A DNA stretch of 47,500 nucleotides from Symbiodinium natans (taxonomy: Eukaryota; Sar; Dinophyceae; Suessiales; Symbiodiniaceae). Below are positions 18,592-27,431 of the stretch, piece after piece. Under the pieces are notes generated by a model. That model saw only the letters and a list, made by a program, of their open reading frames with translations, had not been told where the DNA came from and ran no database searches. The stretch lies in assembly GCA_905221605.1 (NCBI GenBank), contig CAJNDS010000074.1, forward strand, positions 1 through 47,500, given 5' to 3'. Numbering within the stretch: position 1 is the stretch's first letter; every line of letters starts with the position of its first letter. The translations under genes were made by a program, and so were the position numbers.

Positions 18592-18688
18592 GGGTTGGCA
18601 TCTACGTTGATTCCTAAGCGAGTCAGCACTGAGCCGACCTGGTGAGACAGCCTGCTTTCCCAACCTGGCCGCTCTGCTTCTCTCATAA
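18592..18688 (+). repeat. B2 split direct repeat, element 3' end
   Basis: 97 bp, identical to B1 at 18390-18486. Confidence 0.92.
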
Positions 18689-18936
18689 AAACATTCTGGC
18701 CGAGTGAGTGACATTTTTAATGCTTCCCAACCATGCGCGAGTGAAGCCCCTAGGAAGTTCGGGGCTTAAGGGTACTTGTAAAACCCAAAACTATTGCAGT
18801 TGCAGTGGTGCGACCCACTTATGTGACCCCTGCAGTTGGGTTTTTTTCAGGATTTGGGGTTGAGGTTTTGCCCCCTCACGACGCCAAAACTCCTCGGCTC
18901 TCAGACCCCCAAAGCCGCAAAACACCGTAGTTTCTA
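18689..18936. other. Right flank of the YR element
   Basis: Unique sequence with several pyrimidine-AG motifs but no exon that could be supported. Confidence 0.45.
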
Positions 18937-18982
18937 CCCTAAACCCTAAACCCTAAACCCTAAACCCTAAACCCTAAACCCA
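18937..18982 (-). repeat. CCCTAAA telomere-like array
   Basis: Six clean units upstream of the EF-hand exon at 19024. Confidence 0.9.
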
Positions 18983-19023
18983 AGGACCCGGAAAACCTTG
19001 CTCACCCCAAACCCCCTCCGAAG

Positions 19024-19066
19024 GACCTCAGGGCCCTCTTCGCAGAAGCCGATGCGGATCGCTCCG
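19024..19066 (+). CDS. Candidate exon, EF-hand first half
   Basis: The frame reads DLRALFAEADADRS plus the first base of Gly, i.e. entering helix and the D-A-D-R-S-G start of a calcium-binding loop. The donor G|GTGAGG cuts the loop at the Gly codon. The acceptor CTCCGAAG is weak. The array at 18937 is on the left and TTTAGGG units start at 19087. Confidence 0.5.
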
Positions 19067-19086
19067 GTGAGGCAATTACCAAGATT

Positions 19087-19190
19087 CTGGGGTTTGGGGT
19101 TTAGGGCTATAGGGTTTGGGGTTTAGGGATTTAGGGTTTAGGGTTTAGGGTTTAGGGTTTGGGGCTTAGGGCTTAGGGTTTGGGGTTTAT
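19087..19190 (+). repeat. TTTAGGG/TTTGGGG array
   Basis: Mixed heptamers downstream of the EF-hand half exon. Confidence 0.85.
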
Positions 19191-20276
19191 CGTCGTGCCC
19201 TATTCCGGTCGAGCGTGCTGAAGCAAGACTGGATTCTGTGGTTCCTCCCAGAACAATGCAGCCCCAAACCCATACCCTAAACCCTAAACTCTAAACCCTA
19301 AACCCTGTACCCTATACCCTATACCCCAAAACCCATACCCCTTAACCCCAAAAAAAAGAAAGTAGAAAAAAGGACTTTCCCCGCTCCATGCCCCTTCATT
19401 TCTTTTCAGGGTATGCCCAAGGGGTATGGTGAATGTTGCCTAGACCCTTAAGGTCTCCGGGGTAGTGGCCAGTGGACTTTGAGGGGGGCTTGGGCGCAAG
19501 GACCTTCTAGGATGCCCAGTAGTATATTTGTTGTTGTTTTTTTTTTTTTTTTTTTGGGGGGGGGGTTTAGGTTCCCTTCTAAACCCCTTAGAAGCAAAAA
19601 AGGGGGCACCCTTTTTAAGCCCAAGTTACTGGGCAGCCTAGCCTTACTGCACAAGAGCCGCGTGCTCTTCGGAGCCTAGAAGGAGTACGTGTAAGTCTTT
19701 TCGGGGCTCCGGTGTTGCTACAGCCACCCATGGTCTCTGCTTTCGGGATTTGGGCTTGGGGTTTAGGATTTCGGGATAGGGTGTTTAGGGTTTAAGGTTT
19801 AGGGTTTTGGGTTGAGGATTTAGGCTTTGGGGGTTAGGGTGTTTAGGGTTTAGGGTTTAGGTGGTTTCGGGTTGAGGGTTTAGGGTTTAGGCTTCGGGGT
19901 TAGGGCGTTTAGGGTTTAAGGCTTAGGTTCCTGTATGCTTTTGACCTAAACTAGCCAAGGAATCTTTTCCCCCCCTCCCCCCCCCCCCCACCCCCCATGT
20001 TGAATATTCAGCCCACGACAGCAGGTCTCCGCAATGGAATGGTCCACGATGCTGCCCCTGAGCCGCAGTCCGTTCTCCGAACCCTTCCGAGCATCCCCAA
20101 GAAGTCCCCAAAGGTCTTACGGGCACTTCGAAAAGTTCGCCCATCACCAGGGTTTCTCAGCCCCTTTAGGACTTGGGGGGGGGTCTTAGGTCTATAGAAA
20201 TGAAAGCGCAGAAAGCGCCAAAGCCCCTAACTTCCACCCCTTTGCCCCCTCAACTCCCCAAGCAAGAGAACAACAT
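19191..20276. other. Gene-poor stretch with homopolymers and arrays
   Basis: CCCTAAA-type units at 19262-19345, poly-T/poly-G at 19538-19565, degenerate TTTAGGG at 19745-19930, poly-C at 19970-19996. A 66-codon ATG ORF at 19997-20197 contains a coding-looking stretch (LRTLPSIPKKSPKVLRALRK) but no clear splice signals. Confidence 0.45.
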
Positions 20277-20345
20277 TAGGGTTTAGGGTTTAGGGTTTAG
20301 GGTTTAGGGTTTAGGGTTTAGGGTTTAGGGTTTAGGGTTTAGGGT
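20277..20345 (+). repeat. TTTAGGG telomere-like array
   Basis: Ten clean units. Confidence 0.9.
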
Positions 20346-20463
20346 CCCTCACCTCCGACCCTGAAGTCCCATCAGTCCCCAAGACCCACCGAAAACCTTT
20401 GTGGTGCTTCACTGCAACTTTACATCTTTAGCCTTTTTGGGTTTATTGGGTTTTCTTAATCAG

Positions 20464-20619
20464 GCAGCTAAAAGTTTAGTTTTTTGCTACACTCCTAAGT
20501 GCAGCCAAGAAACCAGGAAACCAACTGGCAAGAGACGTAGACCATCAGTCCCTGAATCTCAAGCTGCCCTCCGCCACCCTCAACCCCTTAATTCCGAGTC
20601 CACGAATGCCCACCCCTAA
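20464..20619 (+). CDS. Candidate 3'-terminal exon with stop
   Basis: Acceptor TTTTCTTAATCAG. The frame reads AAKSLVFCYTPKCSQETRKP, then a basic patch TGKRRRPSVPES, and ends at TAA (20617-20619). If real it closes an upstream gene. No family recognised. Confidence 0.4.
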   Translation, partial: AAKSLVFCYTPKCSQETRKPTGKRRRPSVPESQAALRHPQPLNSESTNAHP

Positions 20620-20644
20620 AGAGCCTAAACCCTACACCCGAAAC

Positions 20645-20803
20645 AGTTTCGGGTTTAGGGTTTAGGGTTTCGGGTTTAGGGTTTAGGGTGTAGGGGTTTA
20701 GGGTTTCGGGTTTGGGGTTTAGGGTTTAGAGTTTGGGGTTTAGGGTTTAGGGTTTAGGGTTTAGGGTTTAGGGTTTAGGGTGTAGGGGTTAGGGTTTAGG
20801 GTT
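20645..20803 (+). repeat. TTTAGGG array
   Basis: Long G-strand block with TTTCGGG and TGTAGGG variants. Confidence 0.88.
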
Positions 20804-20820
20804 AAACCCCTCCCCGCAAG

Positions 20821-20899
20821 GTATCGGCTTGAAGTGTCTACTTGGCCGACTCCGGACGCCGTGAACGTGCCGCCCTGGCTGCGAAGATGGTTTTTGAGG
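20821..20899 (+). CDS. Candidate exon, 79 bp
   Basis: Acceptor CCTCCCCGCAAG; donor G|GTTGGGG. The frame reads YRLEVSTWPTPDAVNVPPWL then RRWFL, Trp/Pro-rich and protein-like. TTTAGGG arrays lie on both sides, so this exon departs from the usual CCCTAAA-left order. Confidence 0.42.
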
Positions 20900-21164
20900 G
20901 TTGGGGATTGGGGCTTAGGGTTTGGGGTCTAGGGTCTAGGGTTCTGGGTTTTTTCGGCTGGTGAGGTTACTAGGGTTCAGGGTTTTTTTTTTTCGGCTGG
21001 TGAGGTTAATGAGGTTTAGGGTTGTTAGGGCTTGGGGTGCGCTAGTGCTCGCGCCCGAGGGCGCGTTTTGAGGTTTTGTTCTTCAACAGGCTTTGGAGGT
21101 CTCAACAGGCTTATTAGGGGTTAAGATGGTTTCTCTTCTTGGTTTCGGAGTTGGTAGCTTCCGA

Positions 21165-21242
21165 CCCTAAAGCCCTAAAGCCCTAAGCCCTAAACCCTAA
21201 ACCCTAAACCCTAAACCCTAAACCCTAAACCCTAAACCCTAG
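21165..21242 (-). repeat. CCCTAAA array ending CCCTAG
   Basis: CCCTAAAG and CCCTAAG variants followed by canonical units. The final CCCTAG supplies the acceptor AG for the exon at 21243. Confidence 0.9.
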
Positions 21243-21316
21243 GCCGAGGGCCGTCATGACGATCAACAGCGCTGCTGCGAAGTGGGGGACCTTAGAGCGA
21301 GACACTGCATCTGGGG
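21243..21316 (+). CDS. Candidate exon bounded on both sides by heptamers
   Basis: The acceptor is the AG of a terminal CCCTAG unit, and the donor GG|GTTTAGGG is the first unit of the next array. The frame reads PRAVMTINSAAAKWGTLERD then TASGG. It is the clearest case in which telomere-like units form both splice sites. Confidence 0.45.
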
Positions 21317-21388
21317 GTTTAGGGTTTAGGGTTTCGGGTTTAGGGTTTAGGTTTTAGGGTTTCGGGTTTAGGGTTTAGGGTTTAGGGT
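21317..21388 (+). repeat. TTTAGGG array beginning at a donor
   Basis: Heptamers with TTTCGGG variants from the presumed 5' splice site. A partial MITE A follows at 21400-21460. Confidence 0.88.
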
Positions 21389-21591
21389 TCTATGAAAAAT
21401 CGGGTCCTTAAGGGGTATACTCCTTAATTAAGGGTTTTTGGAAGATCTGGGTACTTCAAAGACGCAAAGTACTTCCATCATGCTCCCACTCCGCCGCCCA
21501 CATCGCCCCAGCCATTCAGCGTAGCACGCTCTGGTGGGCCTGGCACAAACGCACATGACGTAGGGTTGATCAGGGTCTAGATGGTTGAGCT

Positions 21592-21660
21592 CACCCTAGA
21601 CCCTAAACCCTGAACCCTAAACCGTAAACCCAAAACCCTAAACCCTAAACCCTAAACACC
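21592..21660 (-). repeat. CCCTAAA array
   Basis: CCCTAGA/CCCTGAA variants then canonical units, upstream of the exon at 21698. Confidence 0.85.
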
Positions 21661-21697
21661 TAAACGGAAGAAACCTGAGGTGGTACCAGGCCGGCAG

Positions 21698-21752
21698 CAA
21701 CTGGTTCAAGGCACATCGGCCATCAGCCCCGCACCCTCAACCCCAAATCTCG
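21698..21752 (+). CDS. Candidate exon, 55 bp
   Basis: Acceptor GGCCGGCAG, donor G|GTAGGCC. The frame reads QLVQGTSAISPAPSTPNL plus one base. CCCTAAA left, TTTAGGG right (from 21791). Confidence 0.43.
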
Positions 21753-21984
21753 GTAGGCCTCTGGGGGCTCTGCAGGGTGGAGGGAGGAAAAGGGTTTAGG
21801 GTTTAGGGTTTAGGGTTTAGGGTTTAGGGTTTAGGGCTGAGGGTTGAGGGTTGAGGGTTGAGGGGGGCCCTTGGGATATTTGTTCCCTTGGGATATTTGG
21901 GTTTTAGAGAATCATATTCAGCAACATGTTTCAGAGGTGCTTAAGGCCCATCCTAGAAACCCTCCCTTCAGAAACCACTCCATG

Positions 21985-22065
21985 CCCTAAACCCTAAACC
22001 CTAAACCCTAAACCCTAAACCCTAAACCCTAAACCCTAAATACCCTAAACCCTAAACCCCTATAC
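21985..22065 (-). repeat. CCCTAAA array
   Basis: About eleven units. A tandem CCCTTGGGATATTT duplication sits at about 21868-21898 in the loop between opposite arrays. Confidence 0.9.
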
Positions 22066-22110
22066 TAGGACCCATTGTTGTCCCTGCTTCCCTGCTTGAG
22101 GTTCCCGCAG

Positions 22111-22138
22111 AATCCCCTTTTAAACCAAAAGGTCCCAG
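22111..22138 (+). CDS. Candidate exon, 28 bp
   Basis: Acceptor GGTTCCCGCAG, donor G|GTTACTC. The frame reads NPLLNQKVP plus one base. CCCTAAA arrays on both sides. Confidence 0.28.
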
Positions 22139-22164
22139 GTTACTCTTGTGTCTTAGGATATGTT

Positions 22165-22250
22165 CCTAAACCCCAAGCCCTAAGCCCTAAACCCTAAACC
22201 CTAAACCCTAAACCCTAAACCCTGAACCCTAAACCCTAAACCCTTCTAAC
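22165..22250 (-). repeat. CCCTAAA array
   Basis: CCCTAAG variants then canonical units. Confidence 0.88.
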
Positions 22251-22342
22251 CCCTGAGCCCTTGGATATCATGCACTCGTTTGCGGAACCCTTCCTGAGAA
22301 CTCCAGACCTCAAGCTGGGGGGTGTTGGTGTCCTCGCTCCAG

Positions 22343-22375
22343 AAACCGAAGCCAAACTCCGACGGAAGCTTTTGG
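22343..22375 (+). CDS. Candidate exon, 33 bp, phase 0
   Basis: Acceptor TCGCTCCAG; donor GG|GTTTAGGG made by the next array. Phase-0 reading KPKPNSDGSFW joins in frame to the EF-hand-like exon at 22828. An alternative frame gives TEAKLRRKLL. Confidence 0.45.
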
Positions 22376-22750
22376 GTTTAGGGTTTAGGGGGTGTAGGGT
22401 TTGGGGTTAGGGGGGTCAGGGGGTTTAGGGGGCTTAGGGGGTTTTGGGGGTTCAGGGGGGTTTAGGGGGATTAGAGGGTTTAAGGGTTTTTGGGGGTTTT
22501 GGGGGTTTTGGGGGGTTTAGGGGGTTTAGGGGGTTTAGGGGGGTTTAGGGGGTTTTAGGGGGTTTAGGGGGTTTAGGGGTTTAGGGTTTGTGGGTTTGGG
22601 GGTTTAGGGGTTTTAGGGTTCGGGGTTTGCCGTTCCAGGGTTTAGGCGGTTTTGAGTTTGGGTTTTCGGGGTTTAGGGCTTAGGGGTACAGAGGTTAGGC
22701 TTTTGTTCAAAGGGTTTGGGGCCTAATGGTGTAGGGTTTAGGGGCTTACA
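22376..22750 (+). repeat. Long degenerate TTTAGGG array
   Basis: Starts at a presumed donor and continues through variants with expanded G runs (TTTAGGGGG, TTTTGGGGG). A short CCCTAAA stretch closes the intron at 22765-22803. Confidence 0.88.
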
Positions 22751-22827
22751 GGGGTTAGCAACCCTGAAACCTGAATCCCTAAACCCTAAACCTTAAACCC
22801 TAAGTGTGTCCGGGCTTGTGCGCGCAG

Positions 22828-22894
22828 GTCTTTCGGCTTGCAGATAACACCTCCGGGCGCATCGACTTCAGCGACTTCCAGCACACTTGGCAAG
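22828..22894 (+). CDS. Candidate exon, EF-hand-like
   Basis: Acceptor TGTGCGCGCAG, donor CAAG|GTTAAC. The frame reads VFRLADNTSGRIDFSDFQ then HTWQ. This resembles an EF-hand loop and exiting helix (x-D-N-x-S-G-R-I-D-F-x-D), with Ala at loop position 1, so calcium binding is doubtful. Together with 22343-22375 and 19024-19066 it suggests one or more EF-hand genes cut by heptamer introns. Confidence 0.58.
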
Positions 22895-22945
22895 GTTAAC
22901 ATCTGAGATGCAGTGCCTTCAGAGAAGCTGAGGAAGGGAAACTGA

Positions 22946-23010
22946 CCCTAAACCCTAAACCCTAAACCCTAAACCCTAAACCCTAAGCCCTAAACCCTAA
23001 ACCCCAAACC
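22946..23010 (-). repeat. CCCTAAA array
   Basis: Nine units with one CCCTAAG. Confidence 0.88.
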
Positions 23011-23054
23011 CGTGAACGCCCCAAACACATAAACTCTCAAATTCTGGCTGCCAG

Positions 23055-23132
23055 GAACATGATCCGTCACCGGGCGTTTGAGCCTTGGTTCTTCGGACGT
23101 TTGGGATGGGCTTTGAAAGGGAGTTTGGCATG
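23055..23132 (+). CDS. Candidate exon, right end uncertain
   Basis: Acceptor TGGCTGCCAG. Reading NMIRHRAFEPWFFGRLGWAL after one split base is aromatic and protein-like. Several downstream GT sites could be the donor. Confidence 0.3.
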
Positions 23133-23195
23133 GGGAGTTGAGGGGCTTTAGGAGCTACTTTCCCCTCCAGCGAATGTGGTGTGACATGCTAAGAG

Positions 23196-23310
23196 CCCTA
23201 AACCCTAAACCCTAAACCCTGAACCCTGACACCCCTAAACCCTAAACCCTAAGCCCTGAGCCCTAAACCCTAAACCCTAAACCCTAAACCCCAAACAACC
23301 CCTAAAACCC
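23196..23310 (-). repeat. CCCTAAA array
   Basis: Canonical and CCCTGAA/CCCTGAG variants upstream of the exon at 23320. Confidence 0.88.
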
Positions 23311-23319
23311 CAAGAGCAG

Positions 23320-23378
23320 TGGAGGCCCGGTCTTGGGTTGAACAAGAAGAAGATCTCGGACTCTGAGCCCGGGGCTCA
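23320..23378 (+). CDS. Candidate exon, 59 bp
   Basis: Acceptor CAAGAGCAG; donor CA|GTTTAGGG formed by the array. The frame reads WRPGLGLNKKKISDSEPGA plus two bases. CCCTAAA left, TTTAGGG right. Confidence 0.43.
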
Positions 23379-23453
23379 GTTTAGGGTTTAGGGTTTAGGG
23401 TTTAGGGTTTAGGGTTTAGGGTTTAGGGTTTAGGGTTTAGGGTTTAGGGTTTA
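23379..23453 (+). repeat. TTTAGGG array beginning at a donor
   Basis: Ten clean units starting at the presumed 5' splice site. Confidence 0.9.
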
Positions 23454-23593
23454 AGCCAGAGGGAGTAGAGGGGAGTAGTAGGGAACCTCGGGTTGCATCC
23501 CCCCCTTCGCCCCCTCCGAACCCTTTGGAGGAAGTCCGTGGCGGCGCGTGTGAGAATCAGTTGGCTCAAGTTTTCTTGTAGCTGCCATAGTAG

Positions 23594-23695
23594 GGTTTAG
23601 GGTTTAGGCTTTTTAGGGTTTAGGTAGGGTTTAGGGTGTAGGGTGTAGGGTGGGGGGTGTAGGGTGTAGGGTGTAGGGTTTAGGGTTTAGGGTGT
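23594..23695 (+). repeat. TTTAGGG/TGTAGGG array
   Basis: Includes a run of the TGTAGGG variant. Confidence 0.85.
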
Positions 23696-23744
23696 GTCAC
23701 ATGCTCCGCGCACACCACCACGCAGGGCGTGTGTTGTGGTGTGC

Positions 23745-24110
23745 GCAAAGAAAGGCCCAAAAAGGTTTGAAATGGTTCAAGGTTTATGCCCTGGGATCTG
23801 GGGACGTTTTTGCCGCGAACTTGTCTGGGAAAGCTGGGCGAAGTTCAAAAAAGCCCAAAAAGGCTCAGGCCCGAAAAGGCTCAGAAATGGTGCGGGAGGA
23901 AATGGTCCGGAAAAACCTCAAAAATGGTCCGGGAGAGCCCCAAAAATGCTCAGAAATGGTCCGGGAGGAGCCCTGGGAGGAGGCCAGAAAGGCTCCAGGA
24001 GCAGTGGGAGAACCCCAAGAAAGGCTCCAGAAATGGTCGAGCCCAAAAAGGCTCAGAACTGGTCTGGGTGGTGCCCAAAAAGGCTCAAAGGATGGTCCCG
24101 TTCCGACCCA
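23745..24110 (+). repeat. Degenerate AAAGGCTC/AAATGGTCCGGGAG tandem repeat
   Basis: Imperfect units of roughly 30-35 bp built on CCCAAAAAGGCTCAGAAATG and GGTCCGGGAGGAG. Three overlapping frames stay open (110-202 codons). The Lys/Gly-rich translations change with frame, so it is treated as repeat and not as a gene. Confidence 0.6.
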
Positions 24111-24289
24111 AGGTTTAGGGTCATATATTTCTCTTATGCTCTAGCACGCCTGTCGCGTGCGCCGGCACCGAGCCGGTGCAGCCAACGGAGCTCCTTCGCT
24201 GCGCCTGACGCGACAGCTCGGGAGCTGGCAGGGGCTGTCGCCCCCTGCACGCTCGCTGCTGGCTATCGCAGCGCCCGCAGCTCGCTTCA

Positions 24290-24361
24290 GTTTAGGGTTT
24301 AGGGTTTAGGGTTGAGGGTTGAGGGTTTAGGGTTTAGGGTTTAGGGTTTAGGGTTTAGGGT
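24290..24361 (+). repeat. TTTAGGG array just upstream of ankyrin gene 2
   Basis: Heptamers with two TTGAGGG. They end 30 bp before the ATG at 24391. The intervening GACGGTTGCAG could be a trans-splice acceptor. Confidence 0.9.
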
Positions 24362-24390
24362 GAGTGACATCACGCTTGACGGTTGCAGCA

Positions 24391-25899
24391 ATGTTGCGGA
24401 TTCAGATGATGAGTGGGGAAGAGGTGGCTTGCCTGGAGCCGGAGGAGTTGCTGAGCATTGCCGGCGACACTGCTACGGGCCGCGTGCGCGCCCTAAAGCT
24501 CCATCTCCAAAGGCTCTGTGGGTATCCCCGGTTTCGACAGCGGCTCCTGCAAGAAGACGGCCAACTTTTGCCCGAAGAGGCGGTTCTGAAAGCTCCCTGC
24601 CTATTGCACCTGGTAGTTCTGGACTTTGCCGAGACCTCTGGTGATGATGTTGACAGGCTGCTCCATGCAGTAGAAGCAGACGATGCAGCACAAGTAGAGG
24701 CCATCTTGCAGCGACCCCAAGATCCAAACCGAACGGCGCAACACAGCATGACATCCTTGCATGTCGCAGCTAGGTTTGGCAGACAAGTCGCCGCAAGGTT
24801 GCTGCTCGACGCTGGTGCGGACAAGGACCTGGCCAAAGCAGATGGTGCCACTCCACTTGTCATCGCAGCTCAGAACGGCCAATTGGAAGTGGCACGTTTG
24901 TTGCTGGAGTGTGGTGCGGACAAGGACCTGGCAAAGGCAAGTGGAGCCGCGCCACTTCACATCGCAGCTCGGAACGGCCATTTGGAAGTAGCACGTTTGT
25001 TACTGGAGTTTGATGCGGACAAGGACCTAGCCTTACCCACTGGAGCCACGCCACTTTACATCACAGCTCAGAGCGGCCACTTGGAAGTGGCACGTTTGTT
25101 GCTGGAGTTTGGTGCGGACAAGGACCTGGCAAAGGCAAGTGGAGCCACGCCACTTCACATCGCAGCTCAGAACGGCCATTTGGAAGTGGCACGTTTGTTA
25201 CTGGAGTTTGATGCGGACAAGGACCTGGCAAAGGCAAGTGGAGCCACGCCACTTCACATCGCAGCTCAGAACGGCAATTTGGAAGTGGCACGTTTGTTAA
25301 TGGAGTTTGGTGCGGACAAGGACCTAGCCTTAGCCAATGGAGCCACGCCACTTTACATCGCAGCTGAGAACGGCCACTTGGAAGTTTCACGTTGGTTGCT
25401 GGGGATTCGTGCGGAGATAGACCTGGCCAAAGCAAATGGAGCCACGCCACTTTTCATCGCAGCTCAGAACGGCCACTTGGAGGTGGCATGTTTGTTGCTG
25501 AAGTCTGGCGCGGACAAGGACCTGGCAAAGGCAAGTGGAGCCACGCCACTTTACATCGCAGCTGAGAACGGCCACTGGGAAGTTTCACGTTGGTTGCTGG
25601 GTTTTCGTGCGGAGATAGACCTGGCCAAAGCAAATGGAGCCACGCCACTTTTCATCGCAGCTCAGAACGGCCACTTGGAAGTGGCACGCATGTTGCTGAT
25701 GTTTGGCGCGAAGAAAGACTTGGCCAAAGCAAATGGAGCCACACCACTTTTCATCGCAGCTGAGAACGGCCACCTGGAAGTTGCACGCTTGTTGCTGAAG
25801 TTTGGTGCGAAGAAAGACCTGGCCGACGCAGATGGAGCCACGCCACTTTTCATCGCAACACAGAAAGGCCACATGGAAGTGGCTCGCGTGTTACAATGA
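24391..25899 (+). CDS. Ubiquitin-like/ankyrin-repeat protein 2, intronless
   Basis: 502 codons, ATG at 24391 to TGA at 25897-25899. An upstream in-frame GTG at 24364 is within the array edge and is not preferred. Residues 1-80 match the ubiquitin-like N-terminus of the gene at 8862 (EVACLEPEEL, YPRFRQRLLQEDGQ, LLHLVVLDFAET). A degenerate ankyrin repeat (about 86-118) and about twelve 33-residue repeats follow, each near ATPLHIAAQNGHLEVARLLL. Two repeats with the unusual EVSRWLLG...RAEIDLAK recur as a two-repeat (198-bp) duplication. The last repeat is cut by the stop. Likely an adaptor or scaffold; partners unknown. Very similar DNA repeats imply ongoing unequal exchange. Confidence 0.87.
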   Translation: MLRIQMMSGEEVACLEPEELLSIAGDTATGRVRALKLHLQRLCGYPRFRQRLLQEDGQLLPEEAVLKAPCLLHLVVLDFAETSGDDVDRLLHAVEADDAAQVEAILQRPQDPNRTAQHSMTSLHVAARFGRQVAARLLLDAGADKDLAKADGATPLVIAAQNGQLEVARLLLECGADKDLAKASGAAPLHIAARNGHLEVARLLLEFDADKDLALPTGATPLYITAQSGHLEVARLLLEFGADKDLAKASGATPLHIAAQNGHLEVARLLLEFDADKDLAKASGATPLHIAAQNGNLEVARLLMEFGADKDLALANGATPLYIAAENGHLEVSRWLLGIRAEIDLAKANGATPLFIAAQNGHLEVACLLLKSGADKDLAKASGATPLYIAAENGHWEVSRWLLGFRAEIDLAKANGATPLFIAAQNGHLEVARMLLMFGAKKDLAKANGATPLFIAAENGHLEVARLLLKFGAKKDLADADGATPLFIATQKGHMEVARVLQ

Positions 25900-26370
25900 G
25901 AAACATCATGTAGCGCGGTGGCCGAGATTTATTGTTCAGGATTTAGGATTTAGATCCCCAAACGACGCGTTGCCCGCAGGGCCCGAGGATTCTTAGCTTT
26001 GGGTTTTCGGGTCGCGAGAGGGGTTTTTTGGGCGTGTTGCGCAGGTAAGTATTCATGGCCATGTTTATGTGTACACCTTGCACTTTTACTGTAAGAGTTT
26101 AAATGAAGGCTGTGGGGTTCAGGGGGTTTCGAGGGCCTGCGGCGGGGTTAGGGGGCTTAGGCTGTAGGGGCAGCCCCCAAGTGTATCCCAGCATAACTAT
26201 ACTGGGGTGTCATGGAAGCCTTTTCTAGGGTTTAGGGTTTAGGAATTGGGCTTTAGGCCTTAGGGGTTTAGGAACGTACTCTGGCCTAGCTCCCCAAAAC
26301 CCCCTAAGACCTCCGTAAATTCCTAAACCCTTATGAATTTCAATTGAATCCGAAACCCTATAATCCAACC
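25900..26370. other. 3' flank of ankyrin gene 2
   Basis: No exon supported. Short degenerate TTTAGGG (26225) and CCCTAAA (26300-26370) remnants. Confidence 0.45.
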
Positions 26371-27330
26371 CGAAACTCAGGGCCTAGGCCGCCCCCCTAT
26401 GTTGGGGCGGCGCTTAACGACCTCCGTGACGCAAGCCGAAGGTCGCTCGCCCGCCTCCCACAGCGTGGGGGTCGGTAGCGCCCACGATGGGCCCGTTGTC
26501 TTCGGGTCCAGCACTGGTCCCTGATAAAGGTACATGCCTTGGCCGCTGGCCTTTTCAGGGGTACTCCACGCGCCCCAGTGCAGGAGGTCCCGGACCCCTC
26601 GCCGCAGCGTGCCCAAGGACCTGGCAGCCTCAGGCCAGGCCACGGGGTGGGTGTTCAAAAATCGGGTCAAACGCAAAAGGAATAGGTTTGGGTGGCTTTG
26701 CCGCCTCGGACGGCGTGGGGTGGGAGAAAAGTGTTCGATGGCCCTCCACAATCAGGCCAAAGCTGCTCTTCGCCCCTCAGCTTGTTCCCAAACCTAACCT
26801 TCACAGCGCCTACGCCGTATCACAGCAAACCCTAAACCCTAAATTCCCACCCGGCCTGCTTAGGCACCCTTTTCGAGGGTGCCTGGACTCAGAGGATGCC
26901 CGGCAGTGATGGACACCTTTACTGGATGGACAATGGATTGGAGAATGGTCGAATAGAGAGCCTGTAGGGCTCGCCTGGCCACCAGAGTGGCCCATATTTA
27001 CACAGAGATATTCGATTCTGCCGCCCCTCCACTCTGGCCGCTCAACGGTCCCCAGCTTCTGGCCCCTCCTGTGTTCCCCCCGCCCCGCTACCTTCACCAC
27101 ACCTTTGTAGGGAAAGCAGTGGTGGGATTTGAGGGCGACAGCCCTAAACCCTAAAAGGCAGTGGTTTGGCTGGTGGCCTGTGAAAGCTCACAGCGGGTGG
27201 GGAGAAAGAACCCAGCACACCAATGAAATTGTTGGATTACATTGACAACAGATGCCTTCGCTGACATGCCGCCCCCCCACACACCCAGGGGCGCCATTTA
27301 CACATGGTACTTACTGCCGCTGCGCGGCGA
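26371..27330. other. Unique GC-rich region with a dispersed repeat
   Basis: ORFs on both strands (26377-26751 minus, 26487-26909 plus) overlap each other and show no recognisable domain. The segment 26690-26762 matches the reverse complement of about 29103-29172. It includes CGGCGTGGGGTGG and ATGGCCCTCCA in common, so part of this region is a dispersed repeat. Confidence 0.45.
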
Positions 27331-27431
27331 GACGCCCTAAACCATAAACCCCAAACCCCAAACCCCAAACCCCAAACCCCAGCAGAGCAAAATTTATGAC
27401 CCCGGATTCAGCCACAGAGAGCACGTTGCCA

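Larger units (their letters stand above)
12875..18688 (+). mobile_element. YR retrotransposon with split direct repeats
   Basis: A 5.8-kb element arranged A1 - gag-like - RT - RNase H - tyrosine recombinase - methyltransferase-like - B1 - A2 - B2. This split-repeat layout is that of PAT/Ngaro-type members of the DIRS order. No target-site duplication is visible (left flank ACAAATTTG, right flank AAACATTCT), as expected for recombinase-mediated integration of a circle. The repeats are identical, yet the coding region changes frame about ten times, so the copy is probably not autonomous. It lies in a presumed intron after 12488. Confidence 0.88.

Noticed and set aside
26377-26751. 124-codon minus-strand ORF
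   Set aside because: Overlaps an open + frame and a dispersed repeat, with no recognisable motif.
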